DNA from: a virus
IMG/VR virus record: IMGVR_UViG_3300033183_000491
Span: 175,551-239,550 of that record
DNA length: 64,000 nucleotides
Strand: one strand, 5' to 3'
Made by a program: the position numbers and the translations under genes. Positions within the stretch are counted from its first letter, which is position 1, and the number at the start of each line of letters is the position of its first letter. This document shows positions 56,533 to 63,925 of the stretch, piece by piece. Below the pieces are notes generated by a model. It made no database searches, was not told where the DNA came from, and saw only the letters and a program-made list of their open reading frames with translations.

Positions 56533-56746
56533 AGAATCAGATTTAATTTATTGGTATGATATCTGGAAATCTAAAGTAGAATTAGGTGTCATTACAAAAA
56601 AGAAATTTGATTACTTAGAAGTATTAAGCAATAATTCTTTACAAGTATTAAAAATAAAATATGACAATGTAGAAAAAGCATCTTGTTGCTTATCAGAGGA
56701 AGATTTTAAACTTCGCCATTTTTTAAGAAAGTTTTATAATGAGTAA
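56507..56746 (+). CDS. Small unknown protein
   Basis: 79 residues from ATG 56507, overlapping the NTase gene by 26 bp. Helical, basic, with adjacent Cys (ASCCLSEEDF). No family recognised. Confidence 0.5.
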   Translation: MKSKKENLKESDLIYWYDIWKSKVELGVITKKKFDYLEVLSNNSLQVLKIKYDNVEKASCCLSEEDFKLRHFLRKFYNE

Positions 56747-56936
56747 AAAATCTAAAGAAAAAGAAAAAGTCAAATTACTCAAGTGTCCTTATTGCAAAAA
56801 GATGAAGGTATCATTTCATTTTCATATATGCAAATTAACAATGCAAGAATATTACGGATGTTCAGAATGTGACAACTGGTGCACAAAATGTTCAACAGAT
56901 TGGAAAGATGGAAAACCAGTACCTAAAAAAGAATAA
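56739..56936 (+). CDS. Zinc-finger protein
   Basis: 65 residues. C-P-Y-C-K-K, H-F-H-I-C, C-S-E-C-D-N-W-C-T-K-C give two likely zinc sites. Basic start (MSKKSKEKEKVKLLK). Overlaps the preceding gene by 8 bp. Unknown role, probably nucleic-acid binding. Confidence 0.6.
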   Translation: MSKKSKEKEKVKLLKCPYCKKMKVSFHFHICKLTMQEYYGCSECDNWCTKCSTDWKDGKPVPKKE

Positions 56937-57114
56937 ACTTTACATATGGGATGATGAAAATGGAGAATCAAAAGTAATACTTCTCTTAGAGAATGTTGAC
57001 AAAACAAAATTTTCATGTATGTATAGTAATGTTAAAATATTAATTGATGATTATATAAAGACAGTTTGCTTATATGATCTTTATGAAACAAAAGGATTAA
57101 ATTATAATGTATAG
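56908..57114 (+). CDS. Small unknown protein
   Basis: 68 residues if started at ATG 56908 (GGAAAG upstream), inside the end of the zinc-finger gene; other in-frame starts are earlier. KLYIWDDENGESKVILLLEN suggests a beta sheet. No family recognised. Confidence 0.45.
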   Translation: MENQYLKKNKLYIWDDENGESKVILLLENVDKTKFSCMYSNVKILIDDYIKTVCLYDLYETKGLNYNV

Positions 57115-57520
57115 TGTAGTTGCTGGGATTGTTCATCCTCCGTTAGGAAAAGAATTAAATTTTGAATCTTATGAATTTTTTGATATTTCCGAGTCTGAGT
57201 CTGGAACTCATATTTTTAGTAATCTAATGAAAGAAGTATTAGACAACAATAAGCCAAATAATATTGTTCAAATTTTTGAAGATTTCTTTAAATCTAGAGC
57301 AATCGAATTAAATGATATAAATAAACATTATCAAAATATATTAAATGCATTCATCGAATATCATAAATGGTATTCAGGAAATAAATCATCAGCAGTAAAT
57401 TTTTATTTAGTTAAAAGAGACTTAAATGAAAATAAAGTAGTAGATGTAATTAAAACTTGGAAAGTCTATCGTGAAACAAAAACATATTATAAATCTAGAA
57501 ATAAAAAGAAAAAAGTGTAA
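57107..57520 (+). CDS. Unknown protein
   Basis: 137 residues (MYSVVAGIVHPPLGKELNFE start), ends with a basic KSRNKKKKV tail. Central helical part rich in Asn. Overlaps the preceding gene by 8 bp; its stop codon is part of the -35 of P31. Confidence 0.55.
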   Translation: MYSVVAGIVHPPLGKELNFESYEFFDISESESGTHIFSNLMKEVLDNNKPNNIVQIFEDFFKSRAIELNDINKHYQNILNAFIEYHKWYSGNKSSAVNFYLVKRDLNENKVVDVIKTWKVYRETKTYYKSRNKKKKV

Positions 57521-57543
57521 TTTTTTATTATTGAATTTATAAT
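57515..57543 (+). promoter_or_regulatory. Early-type promoter P31
   Basis: GTGTAA 57515-57520, TATAAT 57538-57543, spacer 17. Confidence 0.75.
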
Positions 57544-57561
57544 ATCTAAAAAGGAGATTTA

Positions 57562-57843
57562 ATGATCAATCTACAAAAAATTTATTTTGATGGTCAAGGA
57601 TACGCAAACGCTTCTAAAAATCTAGATCCTTATTTTTCTAACGAAGAATATGTTGAAGCATCTAGATATAATTTTACACCTGTCGAAAGTATTGAGTTTA
57701 TTAATAACTCTTTTTGTAATATTACTTTGTATGATGGAAAAAAGTTTGAAGGAATCAGTATAAGTCATTTGTATACAGATATTTCTTCTAATAATTCTTT
57801 AAAAGAAGAATCAGACTTTTTAAGCCCATGTAGACTTAATTAA
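57562..57843 (+). CDS. Small unknown protein
   Basis: 93 residues (MINLQKIYFDGQGYANASKN start). AAGGAG is 7 bases upstream and the leader from P31 is very short (about 12 nt). No family recognised. Its stop overlaps the next ATG. Confidence 0.55.
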   Translation: MINLQKIYFDGQGYANASKNLDPYFSNEEYVEASRYNFTPVESIEFINNSFCNITLYDGKKFEGISISHLYTDISSNNSLKEESDFLSPCRLN

Positions 57844-58037
57844 TGAATGAAACATGGATACCAGTTATTGTAGACTATATCTACACAAAAAAAGGTAAAA
57901 AAGAAAATTTATTTGCACATGCAAAACGTATAGAAAACCCTAATAACTTTAATAGAACTTATTATCAAGTTATAATACCAGAACTTGATTATATGATTTC
58001 ATCAATAGTAATTGAAAAGATTAAAAAATTTTTATGA
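57843..58037 (+). CDS. Small basic protein
   Basis: 64 residues (MNETWIPVIVDYIYTKKGKK start), beta-rich. Coupled at both ends (TAATG before, ATGA after). Confidence 0.5.
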   Translation: MNETWIPVIVDYIYTKKGKKENLFAHAKRIENPNNFNRTYYQVIIPELDYMISSIVIEKIKKFL

Positions 58038-58150
58038 GCGAAAACAATCTAAAACTAATGTCGTTATTATTTTTCTGTTTAACATTTATTCCTGTAGCAT
58101 TTGTTTTCACAGGAACATTTATTACTCTAGTGTTAAGTTTATTTAATTAA
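58034..58150 (+). CDS. Membrane microprotein
   Basis: 38 residues, MSENNLKLMSLLFFCLTFIP then VAFVFTGTFITLVLSLFN. One long or two short TM helices. ATGA overlap with the preceding gene. Confidence 0.5.
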   Translation: MSENNLKLMSLLFFCLTFIPVAFVFTGTFITLVLSLFN

Positions 58151-58151
58151 T

Positions 58152-58391
58152 ATGAAAAACGAAGATATAAAAATATTCTTTAAAAGAATTAAGTATTTAA
58201 GGCTTACATCTGAAGAGAGAACAAGAATGTTAAATAAGATTCAAGTTAGAGGATGTAATAAGAAAAACAAGATAATGACTTATAAAGAATTCACCAGTCT
58301 TTTAAAGAACAATAAAGGAAGGATTAATTCTCTTGTTTTAGGTCCTAAATGGAACAGGTTAGTTTTTGTAGATATTAATATAAAGGTTTAA
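58152..58391 (+). CDS. Small basic protein
   Basis: 79 residues, strongly basic and helical (IKIFFKRIKYLRLTSEERTR). Possibly RNA or DNA binding. One base after the preceding stop. Confidence 0.5.
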   Translation: MKNEDIKIFFKRIKYLRLTSEERTRMLNKIQVRGCNKKNKIMTYKEFTSLLKNNKGRINSLVLGPKWNRLVFVDINIKV

Positions 58392-58392
58392 T

Positions 58393-58671
58393 ATGGACAA
58401 CAAAGAAGAATACGATGATTCTATTGAAGAAATAATCAAAGAATCTATGGATAACAATCCTATAATGATTATTTCAGTTGACAAAGATGGATCTGTTGCT
58501 TTAATGACAACAGGTAATATAACAAAAATACAAAATGATGTTTGTACTAAAATGCTTATAACAGTCGGAAGTCATTCAATAGTATTATCAGTTGTTTTAT
58601 GGTTAGAAATCGTTTTTGAAAAATTTCTATACAATTGCTCAGAATTCATTAAAAATTTTAAGTCTCATTAG
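58393..58671 (+). CDS. Small unknown protein
   Basis: 92 residues: acidic start (MDNKEEYDDSIEEIIKE), beta-rich centre, then a moderately hydrophobic helix SIVLSVVLWLEIVFEKFLY. No family recognised. Stop overlaps the -35 of P32. Confidence 0.5.
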   Translation: MDNKEEYDDSIEEIIKESMDNNPIMIISVDKDGSVALMTTGNITKIQNDVCTKMLITVGSHSIVLSVVLWLEIVFEKFLYNCSEFIKNFKSH

Positions 58672-58699
58672 TGTAATTAATAATTTATTAGTTTATAAT
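58671..58699 (+). promoter_or_regulatory. Early-type promoter P32
   Basis: GTGTAA 58671-58676, TATAAT 58694-58699, spacer 17, then AAGGTATAAGG. Drives paralogue 4. Confidence 0.78.
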
Positions 58700-58717
58700 A
58701 AGGTATAAGGAGAGATT

Positions 58718-59275
58718 ATGTCGAAAAATTCATTTAAAAAAGAAATCCGTGAAAGATATAATGGACGTGGCAATGCTTGGGTTAGAGTAGAAAAAGATAC
58801 TCCATCATATTCTAAAATAATCGATAATCTTGTTAGTATTGGGCAAGAAAAATCAGAATATGTAAATCACATTGAAAGAGAAGGTTATGCTTGGATAAGA
58901 TTTCTAAAACCAGAAGGGACTTCAGAAAATCCTGAATGTAAATTTGAAATTAGATATAGAGGTTCAAAAGAAATTCATCTAGATTCATTTATAAACTTTA
59001 GCGATGAAATCTCAAGGCAATTTAAGTTTCTTGGTAATACTCCTTTTAAGCTTCAACTTGAAACTGAGCCTGACAAGCGGAAATCTAAAGTTATAAATAA
59101 AAACTCTTTAGGAAAGACAAAGACTCAAGACAAAAAAGAAGAGACATTATCTATTAACGAAGAAAAAGAAATAAAGATTATTAAAGAAGCTGCCTTAACA
59201 CAAGCTTCTAGTGAAGAACTTGAAGAGTGGTATGAATTCTTAAAAATAAATAACCTTTACGAAGAAAATGTTTAA
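58718..59275 (+). CDS. Unknown early protein, GRGAKW family, paralogue 4 (short form)
   Basis: 185 residues. The family N-terminal domain is missing; the protein starts straight at the core: RYNGRGNAWVRVEKD, then GYAWIRFLKP, KFEIRYRGSKEI and GNTPFKLQLE, followed by a charged helical tail of 65 residues. AAGGAGAG is 7 bases upstream. Confidence 0.7.
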   Translation: MSKNSFKKEIRERYNGRGNAWVRVEKDTPSYSKIIDNLVSIGQEKSEYVNHIEREGYAWIRFLKPEGTSENPECKFEIRYRGSKEIHLDSFINFSDEISRQFKFLGNTPFKLQLETEPDKRKSKVINKNSLGKTKTQDKKEETLSINEEKEIKIIKEAALTQASSEELEEWYEFLKINNLYEENV

Positions 59276-59394
59276 TGATTTTATTTTTCTTATGGTTAAC
59301 ATTAGTAATTCTATTTACAGAACATGATCAATCGTATTTTAAAACTCTAGCAATAATAACAACAAACTTTATCTTTTTTATATGTTCGATTTAA
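59275..59394 (+). CDS. Membrane microprotein
   Basis: 39 residues, two short TM helices (MILFFLWLTLVILF and AIITTNFIFFICSI) with a polar turn. TAATG overlap with paralogue 4. Confidence 0.45.
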   Translation: MILFFLWLTLVILFTEHDQSYFKTLAIITTNFIFFICSI

Positions 59395-59528
59395 TTATCA
59401 TTACAATTTTCGTTTTAATTTTTAGCTATCTTCATAGCTTTCATAACAATAGAAAAAGAAGTGATATATACTTTATTTTTCTAATCACAGAAATAACTTT
59501 AATTTACAGCTATCTTAGCATTAAGTAA
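59382..59528 (+). CDS. Membrane microprotein
   Basis: 48 residues, MFDLIIITIFVLIFSYLHSF, a basic turn HNNRKRS, then a second TM helix. Overlaps the preceding microprotein by 13 bp. Confidence 0.45.
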   Translation: MFDLIIITIFVLIFSYLHSFHNNRKRSDIYFIFLITEITLIYSYLSIK

Positions 59529-59536
59529 GGAAAACA

Positions 59537-59872
59537 ATGAGTACAAAATGGGGTGAAGTTAGAAATGGAGATTCTGTATATTTCAAAGGAAAAACAGGAA
59601 CAGGATCAGTTGTTAAAACAAAAAGTCATGGAAGATATTTCATGCCAGCGAAAGTTGGAATGAGAATTAAAGGTGAAATTAAACCAATTATTAAAGATGA
59701 AAGATTTGTTTATTCAGGGTCAAAAGTCCAATCATACGAAGGAACTGATAGGATTGTTAAATGCTTAATCACAAGAGTATCAGACAATACAATCGTAGCT
59801 ATTAGTGAAAAACAATTTATGAGATACTTTTATAAAACTAATCAAAGTAATCTTGGAGGACCAAATATTTAA
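59537..59872 (+). CDS. Unknown basic protein
   Basis: 111 residues, basic, beta-rich (KWGEVRNGDSVYFKGKTGTG start region), resembling a small barrel. AAGGAAAAC upstream. Directly followed by the lipoprotein gene. Confidence 0.55.
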   Translation: MSTKWGEVRNGDSVYFKGKTGTGSVVKTKSHGRYFMPAKVGMRIKGEIKPIIKDERFVYSGSKVQSYEGTDRIVKCLITRVSDNTIVAISEKQFMRYFYKTNQSNLGGPNI

Positions 59873-60145
59873 ATGAATAATGATCTTGTGAAATATTTCT
59901 ATTTAACTTGCTTAGTTATTTTTTTTAACATGTCATGTGTTCCAAAAAACCAGTATGACATTCTCTTGAAAGAAAAAAGAGATCTTGAAGAGAGAATTGA
60001 TTATCACAGAACAGTTCAAAGAGAATATGACAATCTAGATTTTAAATATAGAAATCTTATGTTTGATTTAGATATCTGTAATAACAAGATAAGATCTTTA
60101 GATACAAAACTTATTGAATGTTTAAATACGAAAGAATGTAAATAA
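59873..60145 (+). CDS. Coiled-coil lipoprotein
   Basis: 90 residues. Signal peptide with lipobox F-N-M-S-C, lipidated Cys22, then VPKNQYDILLKEKRDLEERI and a continuing coiled coil to the C-terminus, with two Cys. This resembles small spanin or o-spanin subunits and also YgdR-like lipoproteins. No i-spanin partner recognised. Confidence 0.6.
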   Translation: MNNDLVKYFYLTCLVIFFNMSCVPKNQYDILLKEKRDLEERIDYHRTVQREYDNLDFKYRNLMFDLDICNNKIRSLDTKLIECLNTKECK

Positions 60146-60415
60146 TTGGATAATTCTGATATTAAACCAGGTGATATGTTATGGGTAACTTTAAAAGGAC
60201 CTGATCAAAATTATGGTTATGGGGAAGTTATTGAAGTCTGGAAAGATGATGAATCAGGAGAAATTTATTATGATTTTCATTGCTTAGTAAATGGTGGTCA
60301 AAGAGTAGGTTGCGTTTCTAATATTATTGAGAAACCTAATATGAGAATGGAGAGTAAATTACTTCAATCAAGAAAAGAATACAAAGAAGTAATGAAAGAA
60401 AAATATAAGTTTTAG
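60146..60415 (+). CDS. Unknown protein, TTG start
   Basis: 89 residues. TTG 60146 directly follows the preceding stop. N-terminal beta barrel-like part (IKPGDMLWVTLKGPDQNYGY, GEVIEVWKDDESGEIYYDFH) and a basic helical tail. No family recognised. Confidence 0.5.
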   Translation: MDNSDIKPGDMLWVTLKGPDQNYGYGEVIEVWKDDESGEIYYDFHCLVNGGQRVGCVSNIIEKPNMRMESKLLQSRKEYKEVMKEKYKF

Positions 60416-60474
60416 AATTCTTTTTCAGATTTATTAATATACTATTATAACTTACAATCTTCGAGGAATAGAAA

Positions 60475-60759
60475 ATGACAAAATGTAAAAGATGCACATC
60501 ATGTACAGCAGGTATTATGTGTCAATGTGGAAAATCAAAAGATATGAAAAATTCAAACGTAGATCACCCTACACACTATTTAAAAGATTCTGGTCATGAA
60601 GTTATTGACGTCATTAAGGCATGGAAATTAAATTTTCATTTAGGAAATGCAATTAAATATATTGCTCGTGCAGGGTTGAAAAACCCAGACAAGAAAATAG
60701 AAGATTTAGAAAAAGCAATCTGGTATATTAAAGACGAAATAAATTCAAGCAAAAACTAA
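60475..60759 (+). CDS. DUF3310 protein with Cys-rich N-terminus
   Basis: 94 residues. Residues 4-19 have six Cys (CKRCTSCTAGIMCQC). From 30 on: DHPTHYLKDSGHEVIDVIKA, W-K-L-N-F-H-L-GNAIKYI-x-RAG-x-K, EDLEKAIWYI, the full DUF3310 signature common in phages. Its function is not settled. CGAGGAA upstream; -10-like TATAAC at about 60444. Confidence 0.85.
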   Translation: MTKCKRCTSCTAGIMCQCGKSKDMKNSNVDHPTHYLKDSGHEVIDVIKAWKLNFHLGNAIKYIARAGLKNPDKKIEDLEKAIWYIKDEINSSKN

Positions 60760-60805
60760 TATTTAGTCTCTTACACATATATAAAAGTAAACGTAGGAGA
60801 CGAAA

Positions 60806-61021
60806 ATGATAGTTATTAAAAAAATAATATGGGACTTTTCAGGTACAGAGTTTGAGGATTGTGATTATGAAGAATCAAGGAAAATTGCAGTCTTGCCTAA
60901 AAAACTTAAAATCAAAGAAGAAGATTTAGATTCAGACGCAGAAATCGAAGATGTTATTGAATTCTTAGAAGAAACTTACAACTTTTCTGTCGAGTCAATA
61001 ATAACAGACCAAGATGACTAA
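60806..61021 (+). CDS. Acidic small protein
   Basis: 71 residues, acidic C-terminal two thirds (EEDLDSDAEIEDVIEFLEE). Resembles small phage proteins with an N-terminal beta hairpin and an acidic helix. TAGGAGAC upstream. No family recognised. Confidence 0.55.
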   Translation: MIVIKKIIWDFSGTEFEDCDYEESRKIAVLPKKLKIKEEDLDSDAEIEDVIEFLEETYNFSVESIITDQDD

Positions 61022-61022
61022 T

Positions 61023-61051
61023 GTGTATTTAAATTTATTTTTGATTATAAT
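61023..61051 (+). promoter_or_regulatory. Early-type promoter P33
   Basis: GTGTAT 61023-61028, TATAAT 61046-61051, spacer 17. Drives paralogue 5; the leader is only about 12 nt. Confidence 0.77.
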
Positions 61052-61068
61052 ATCCTATAGGAGATATT

Positions 61069-61617
61069 ATGAAAGAAAAAATAAAAGAAAAATTCTCTGG
61101 TGTTAAACATAAATGGATATATTATCACATTGATTCTCAAAACTTTCACGTGATATTAAATAAAATTTCAGCTGCAGTCCACAATAAAGAAATAAATAGT
61201 AAATCTGCTATTAATCTTATTAAATGTTTTAAGCATCAAGAGAAAGTTTTCTTAAAGTTTATTAAGACTGTTGGAAGGAAAAACTTTTCATGTGAATGTC
61301 AAATTATAGACAAAGAAAACAACAAACTAACTATATCACTTGATCCTAAAACGTTATTAGACTCTTATAATTTAGATGGAACTCCTAAGTCTTTAAAACT
61401 TTATAAAACTAACGAAAAATCTAAAAACAACTGGAAAAAACCAGATGATGGATTTAATGATCCTATATCATATCCTAATGTTGAAGAAGAGTTAACAGAA
61501 CTAGGATACAAAATGTATAAAGACTGGACTGAAGAGGTTGCATCTTCAGGTCTTAGTAGTATTGATTATTATAGAAAAATTTGTGGGACAGACAAATATT
61601 ATCCAAGGAGTAAATAA
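61069..61617 (+). CDS. Unknown early protein, GRGAKW family, paralogue 5 (most diverged)
   Basis: 182 residues. Starts at the core, like paralogue 4: KEKFSGVKHKWIYYHID (for RF-x-GRGAKW-x-F), K-V-F-L-K-F-I-K-T (for KAWIRF-x-x-P), CECQIIDKEN, and DGTPKSLKLYKT (for TP-x-x-LKLE). The C-terminal 60 residues contain YKMYKDWTEEVASSG. Membership rests on motif order and spacing. Confidence 0.6.
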   Translation: MKEKIKEKFSGVKHKWIYYHIDSQNFHVILNKISAAVHNKEINSKSAINLIKCFKHQEKVFLKFIKTVGRKNFSCECQIIDKENNKLTISLDPKTLLDSYNLDGTPKSLKLYKTNEKSKNNWKKPDDGFNDPISYPNVEEELTELGYKMYKDWTEEVASSGLSSIDYYRKICGTDKYYPRSK

Positions 61618-61808
61618 TGGCTATTTGCAATAAATGCTACAATGAATATTCAGACAAGAGAAAAAACTTAGGATATAAAATCTGTCTTGAATGTGGTGAT
61701 AAAAAAGCTCAAATTGAAATTAATAAAAAATCTAACTATATTGCACCTCTCTATAATAAAGGATCATATCAATATATTGGAACAATTGATACGTTAAAAA
61801 ACATTTAA
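61617..61808 (+). CDS. Conserved phage zinc-ribbon protein
   Basis: 63 residues. C-N-K-C near 4-7 and CLECGDKKAQIEI near 24, then IAPLYNKGSYQYIG. The same C-x2-C...C-x2-CG-x-x-x-A...AP-x-YNKG-x-YQYI order occurs in many phage proteins of unknown function. TAATG overlap with paralogue 5. Confidence 0.75.
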   Translation: MAICNKCYNEYSDKRKNLGYKICLECGDKKAQIEINKKSNYIAPLYNKGSYQYIGTIDTLKNI

Positions 61809-61845
61809 ATTTAATATTTATCATAGAATTTAAAAGAGATATAAA

Positions 61846-62322
61846 ATGTCTAGAAACTGGAAAACAGGTAAAAGAGAAATCATAAACTTCAGTGATATTT
61901 GTAATATCCTTGAAGAAGTATCAAAATCAAAAAATCATAAAATTATAATTGGTTCTGATAGTGTTAAACTTGGATATGATTTTATTTTTACAAAGGCAAT
62001 ATGTATTCTTAATAAAGACTTCTATGATAGAAGATATTTTTATTTTAGAGACAAAATAAAAGATGATTCTTATTTAGACTTATCTAAAAGACTATTAAAA
62101 GAAACATCTGATTCTTTAGACCTAGCAATTAAATTAAAAGATAAATTTAATAATGCAAACATAGAAATCCATGCGGATGTTAATCCTGACTCAAAACATA
62201 TGTCTTCTAAATATAAAAACATGATATCAGGGTATATACAAGGTTGTGGATTCGAAGTAAAGGTTAAACCTAATTCTTTTGTTGCATCATCTATTGCAGA
62301 CCAACATACAAGAAAAAGATAG
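61846..62322 (+). CDS. RNase H-like protein, YkuK/DUF458 type
   Basis: 158 residues. IIIGSDSVKLGYDFIFTKAI carries the first acidic strand (D-S), and IEIHADVNPD with GYIQGCGFEVKVKP-x-S-x-x-ASSIAD-x-H-T-R the second half. This matches the YkuK-type RNase H-like family: G-S-D-S, D-x-N-P, K-P-x-S, A-D-x-x-T-R. Possibly acts on RNA or DNA-RNA hybrids. AAAGAGA precedes the ATG. Confidence 0.75.
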   Translation: MSRNWKTGKREIINFSDICNILEEVSKSKNHKIIIGSDSVKLGYDFIFTKAICILNKDFYDRRYFYFRDKIKDDSYLDLSKRLLKETSDSLDLAIKLKDKFNNANIEIHADVNPDSKHMSSKYKNMISGYIQGCGFEVKVKPNSFVASSIADQHTRKR

Positions 62323-62547
62323 ATGAATCATTTTATTATCGAAGTTAAAGATACAGATTATGTCTTGGGCTTCGATATATATGATCCAAAAAAATGTATA
62401 GTAAATTATAAAATTAAATCAGGGTTTTATCTAGCATTCTATCACGATCTAGATATATTTGATATTGAAGAAGATTTAATCTATTTTCTATATGACAAAA
62501 AAGTTTTAATGATTAGAAAAAGCTTAGCTAATTTACTAGCAATTTAA
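62323..62547 (+). CDS. Small unknown protein
   Basis: 74 residues, acidic and beta-rich (IIEVKDTDYVLGFDIYDPKK). ATG directly after the preceding stop. No family recognised. Confidence 0.5.
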   Translation: MNHFIIEVKDTDYVLGFDIYDPKKCIVNYKIKSGFYLAFYHDLDIFDIEEDLIYFLYDKKVLMIRKSLANLLAI

Positions 62548-62590
62548 AAAGAGATCAAGCCTACTTATAATATCTATATGGAGGTTTAAT

Positions 62591-62842
62591 ATGACGAAAT
62601 TAGTTTTTACGTTTTCTAATGATAATACTTTATTTGATGTTGGAAATAATAATAAAATAATTGTAATCGAGAATATTTCCAATGATTATAAAGAAGAAAT
62701 ATATGATATATTCGAACAGAATATCTTGACTTATGAAGAAATTAAAAATCTAGTTGAAAGCTGGGGTGGTAATATAGAAATGTATCTCTTAAACCAGCTT
62801 ATAAGTTTTTATAAAAAAAGTGAAGATAAGGGGTGTTCATAA
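62591..62842 (+). CDS. Small unknown protein
   Basis: 83 residues (MTKLVFTFSNDNTLFDVGNN start), acidic, helical second half. TGGAGG is 6 bases before the ATG; a TATAAT at 62566-62571 lacks a GTGTAT box. Confidence 0.5.
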   Translation: MTKLVFTFSNDNTLFDVGNNNKIIVIENISNDYKEEIYDIFEQNILTYEEIKNLVESWGGNIEMYLLNQLISFYKKSEDKGCS

Positions 62843-62890
62843 TAAAATTTGTGTCTAAATTATACATAACATAAATTTAAAGGAGAAATT

Positions 62891-63256
62891 ATGTCAATCA
62901 CAAATTTAGACACAGTTGTTAATTCTTTCTTAAGAGACTTTGATATGTATAATAAAAATACCAGCTCTTTATATACATATAAAATTTATGCAAAAGACAA
63001 TGATATTATCTTTAAATGCTTAGCACCAGGAATGTCTAAAGAAGATTTTGACATTTCTTTTGACAGCAAAAAATTATTTATTAAATCTCAGAAAGATTCT
63101 GGAGACAAAGACTTTAAAACTTCTTTTAATGAGTCTATTAATCTCTATAAAAAAATAGATGTAGATAATAGTTATGCCGATTTATCTAAAGGGATTCTCA
63201 CTATTACTATGCCTTTAGATAAGTCAATACATAAAAAGAAAATATCTTTTAGATAA
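62891..63256 (+). CDS. Small heat-shock protein (Hsp20/IbpA family)
   Basis: 121 residues: alpha-crystallin domain with IIFKCLAPGMSKEDFDISFD, a beta-strand pair, then DVDNSYADLSKGILTITMPL (the A-x-L-x-x-G-x-L-x-x-x-x-P signature) and a short K-I-S-F-R tail. Holds unfolding proteins; phage copies are common in T4-like marine phages. AAAGGAG upstream, last early gene before the terminator. Confidence 0.9.
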   Translation: MSITNLDTVVNSFLRDFDMYNKNTSSLYTYKIYAKDNDIIFKCLAPGMSKEDFDISFDSKKLFIKSQKDSGDKDFKTSFNESINLYKKIDVDNSYADLSKGILTITMPLDKSIHKKKISFR

Positions 63257-63274
63257 TATAAATTATTCTTAAAT

Positions 63275-63303
63275 AAAAAAACCAGCTTAAAGCTGGTTTT
63301 TTT
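63275..63303. terminator. Bidirectional intrinsic terminator
   Basis: AAACCAGCT (63279-63287), loop TAA, AGCTGGTTT (63291-63299), with an A run before and a T run after. Works on both strands; sits between the convergent Hsp20 and minus-strand genes. Confidence 0.93.
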
Positions 63304-63326
63304 GTATCTAAATTTAGATATATTTA

Positions 63327-63557
63327 TTATCTTGAACTATATAAAACCTCATGACCTTCAGTTATTTCTATTGATTCTATATTGTCTTCTAAAGATCCTA
63401 CATAACCTATACCATCTATATAAAGTTCGCAATCAGATGAATATAGCTTTGCTCCATATTTATCTAATAAAACTCTTAGATCACTTAAAAAATTAGTAAT
63501 CTTGTCGCTAGATGATGATCCTAGAACTACAACTTCTTCTTTAAACCCTGATGTCAT
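63327..63557 (-). CDS. Small unknown protein
   Basis: 76 residues from ATG 63557 (GAAAGGTAACA upstream, start MTSGFKEEVVVLGSSSSDKI). A start at 63593 would overlap the upstream microprotein. Alpha/beta, acidic C-terminus. No family recognised. Confidence 0.6.
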   Translation of the reverse strand: MTSGFKEEVVVLGSSSSDKITNFLSDLRVLLDKYGAKLYSSDCELYIDGIGYVGSLEDNIESIEITEGHEVLYSSR

Positions 63558-63577
63558 TGTTACCTTTCTTTCTTGTT

Positions 63578-63670
63578 TTATAAATATTGACAAATTCCTG
63601 GAATTGTAAAAGCAATAAAATATGCAACAGCTAAATAAATTGGTGCATTTGTTTGATTGTTGTTTATCAT
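63578..63670 (-). CDS. Membrane microprotein
   Basis: 30 residues, MINNNQTNAPIYLAVAYFIA then FTIPGICQYL. One TM helix. AAAGGAG lies 7 bases before the ATG, the best ribosome site of any microprotein here. Confidence 0.6.
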   Translation of the reverse strand: MINNNQTNAPIYLAVAYFIAFTIPGICQYL

Positions 63671-63717
63671 AATAAACTCCTTTTTTGTGATGTAATTATA
63701 TCTAAAAAAGTCATTTA

Positions 63718-63894
63718 TTATATAAAATTTATATTATTATTAGACATTGACAAAATATTGTTATCAATAAGGATTTTAAACCACTTAAGATTATCAGACG
63801 TAATATAGTCACATTCACACAGAACAATACAGACTTTCCCTTTCCAAGATCCATTATTTATTATTCCTAATCTATTAGCTGACTTGAGTTTCAT
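63718..63894 (-). CDS. Small unknown protein
   Basis: 58 residues, MKLKSANRLGIINNGSWKGK then VCIVLCECDYITSDNLKWFK. Two Cys in a beta strand. Weak ribosome site (AAGACG). No family recognised; leads the minus-strand run at the window edge. Confidence 0.5.
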   Translation of the reverse strand: MKLKSANRLGIINNGSWKGKVCIVLCECDYITSDNLKWFKILIDNNILSMSNNNINFI

Positions 63895-63925
63895 ACGTCT
63901 TGTTTCGTCAATCTCAGTCTAGACA

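Noticed and set aside
30705-61051. Many short repeats at intervals, reminiscent of a CRISPR array
   Set aside because: The repeats are promoters separated by genes of varied length; there are no regular spacers and no cas genes.
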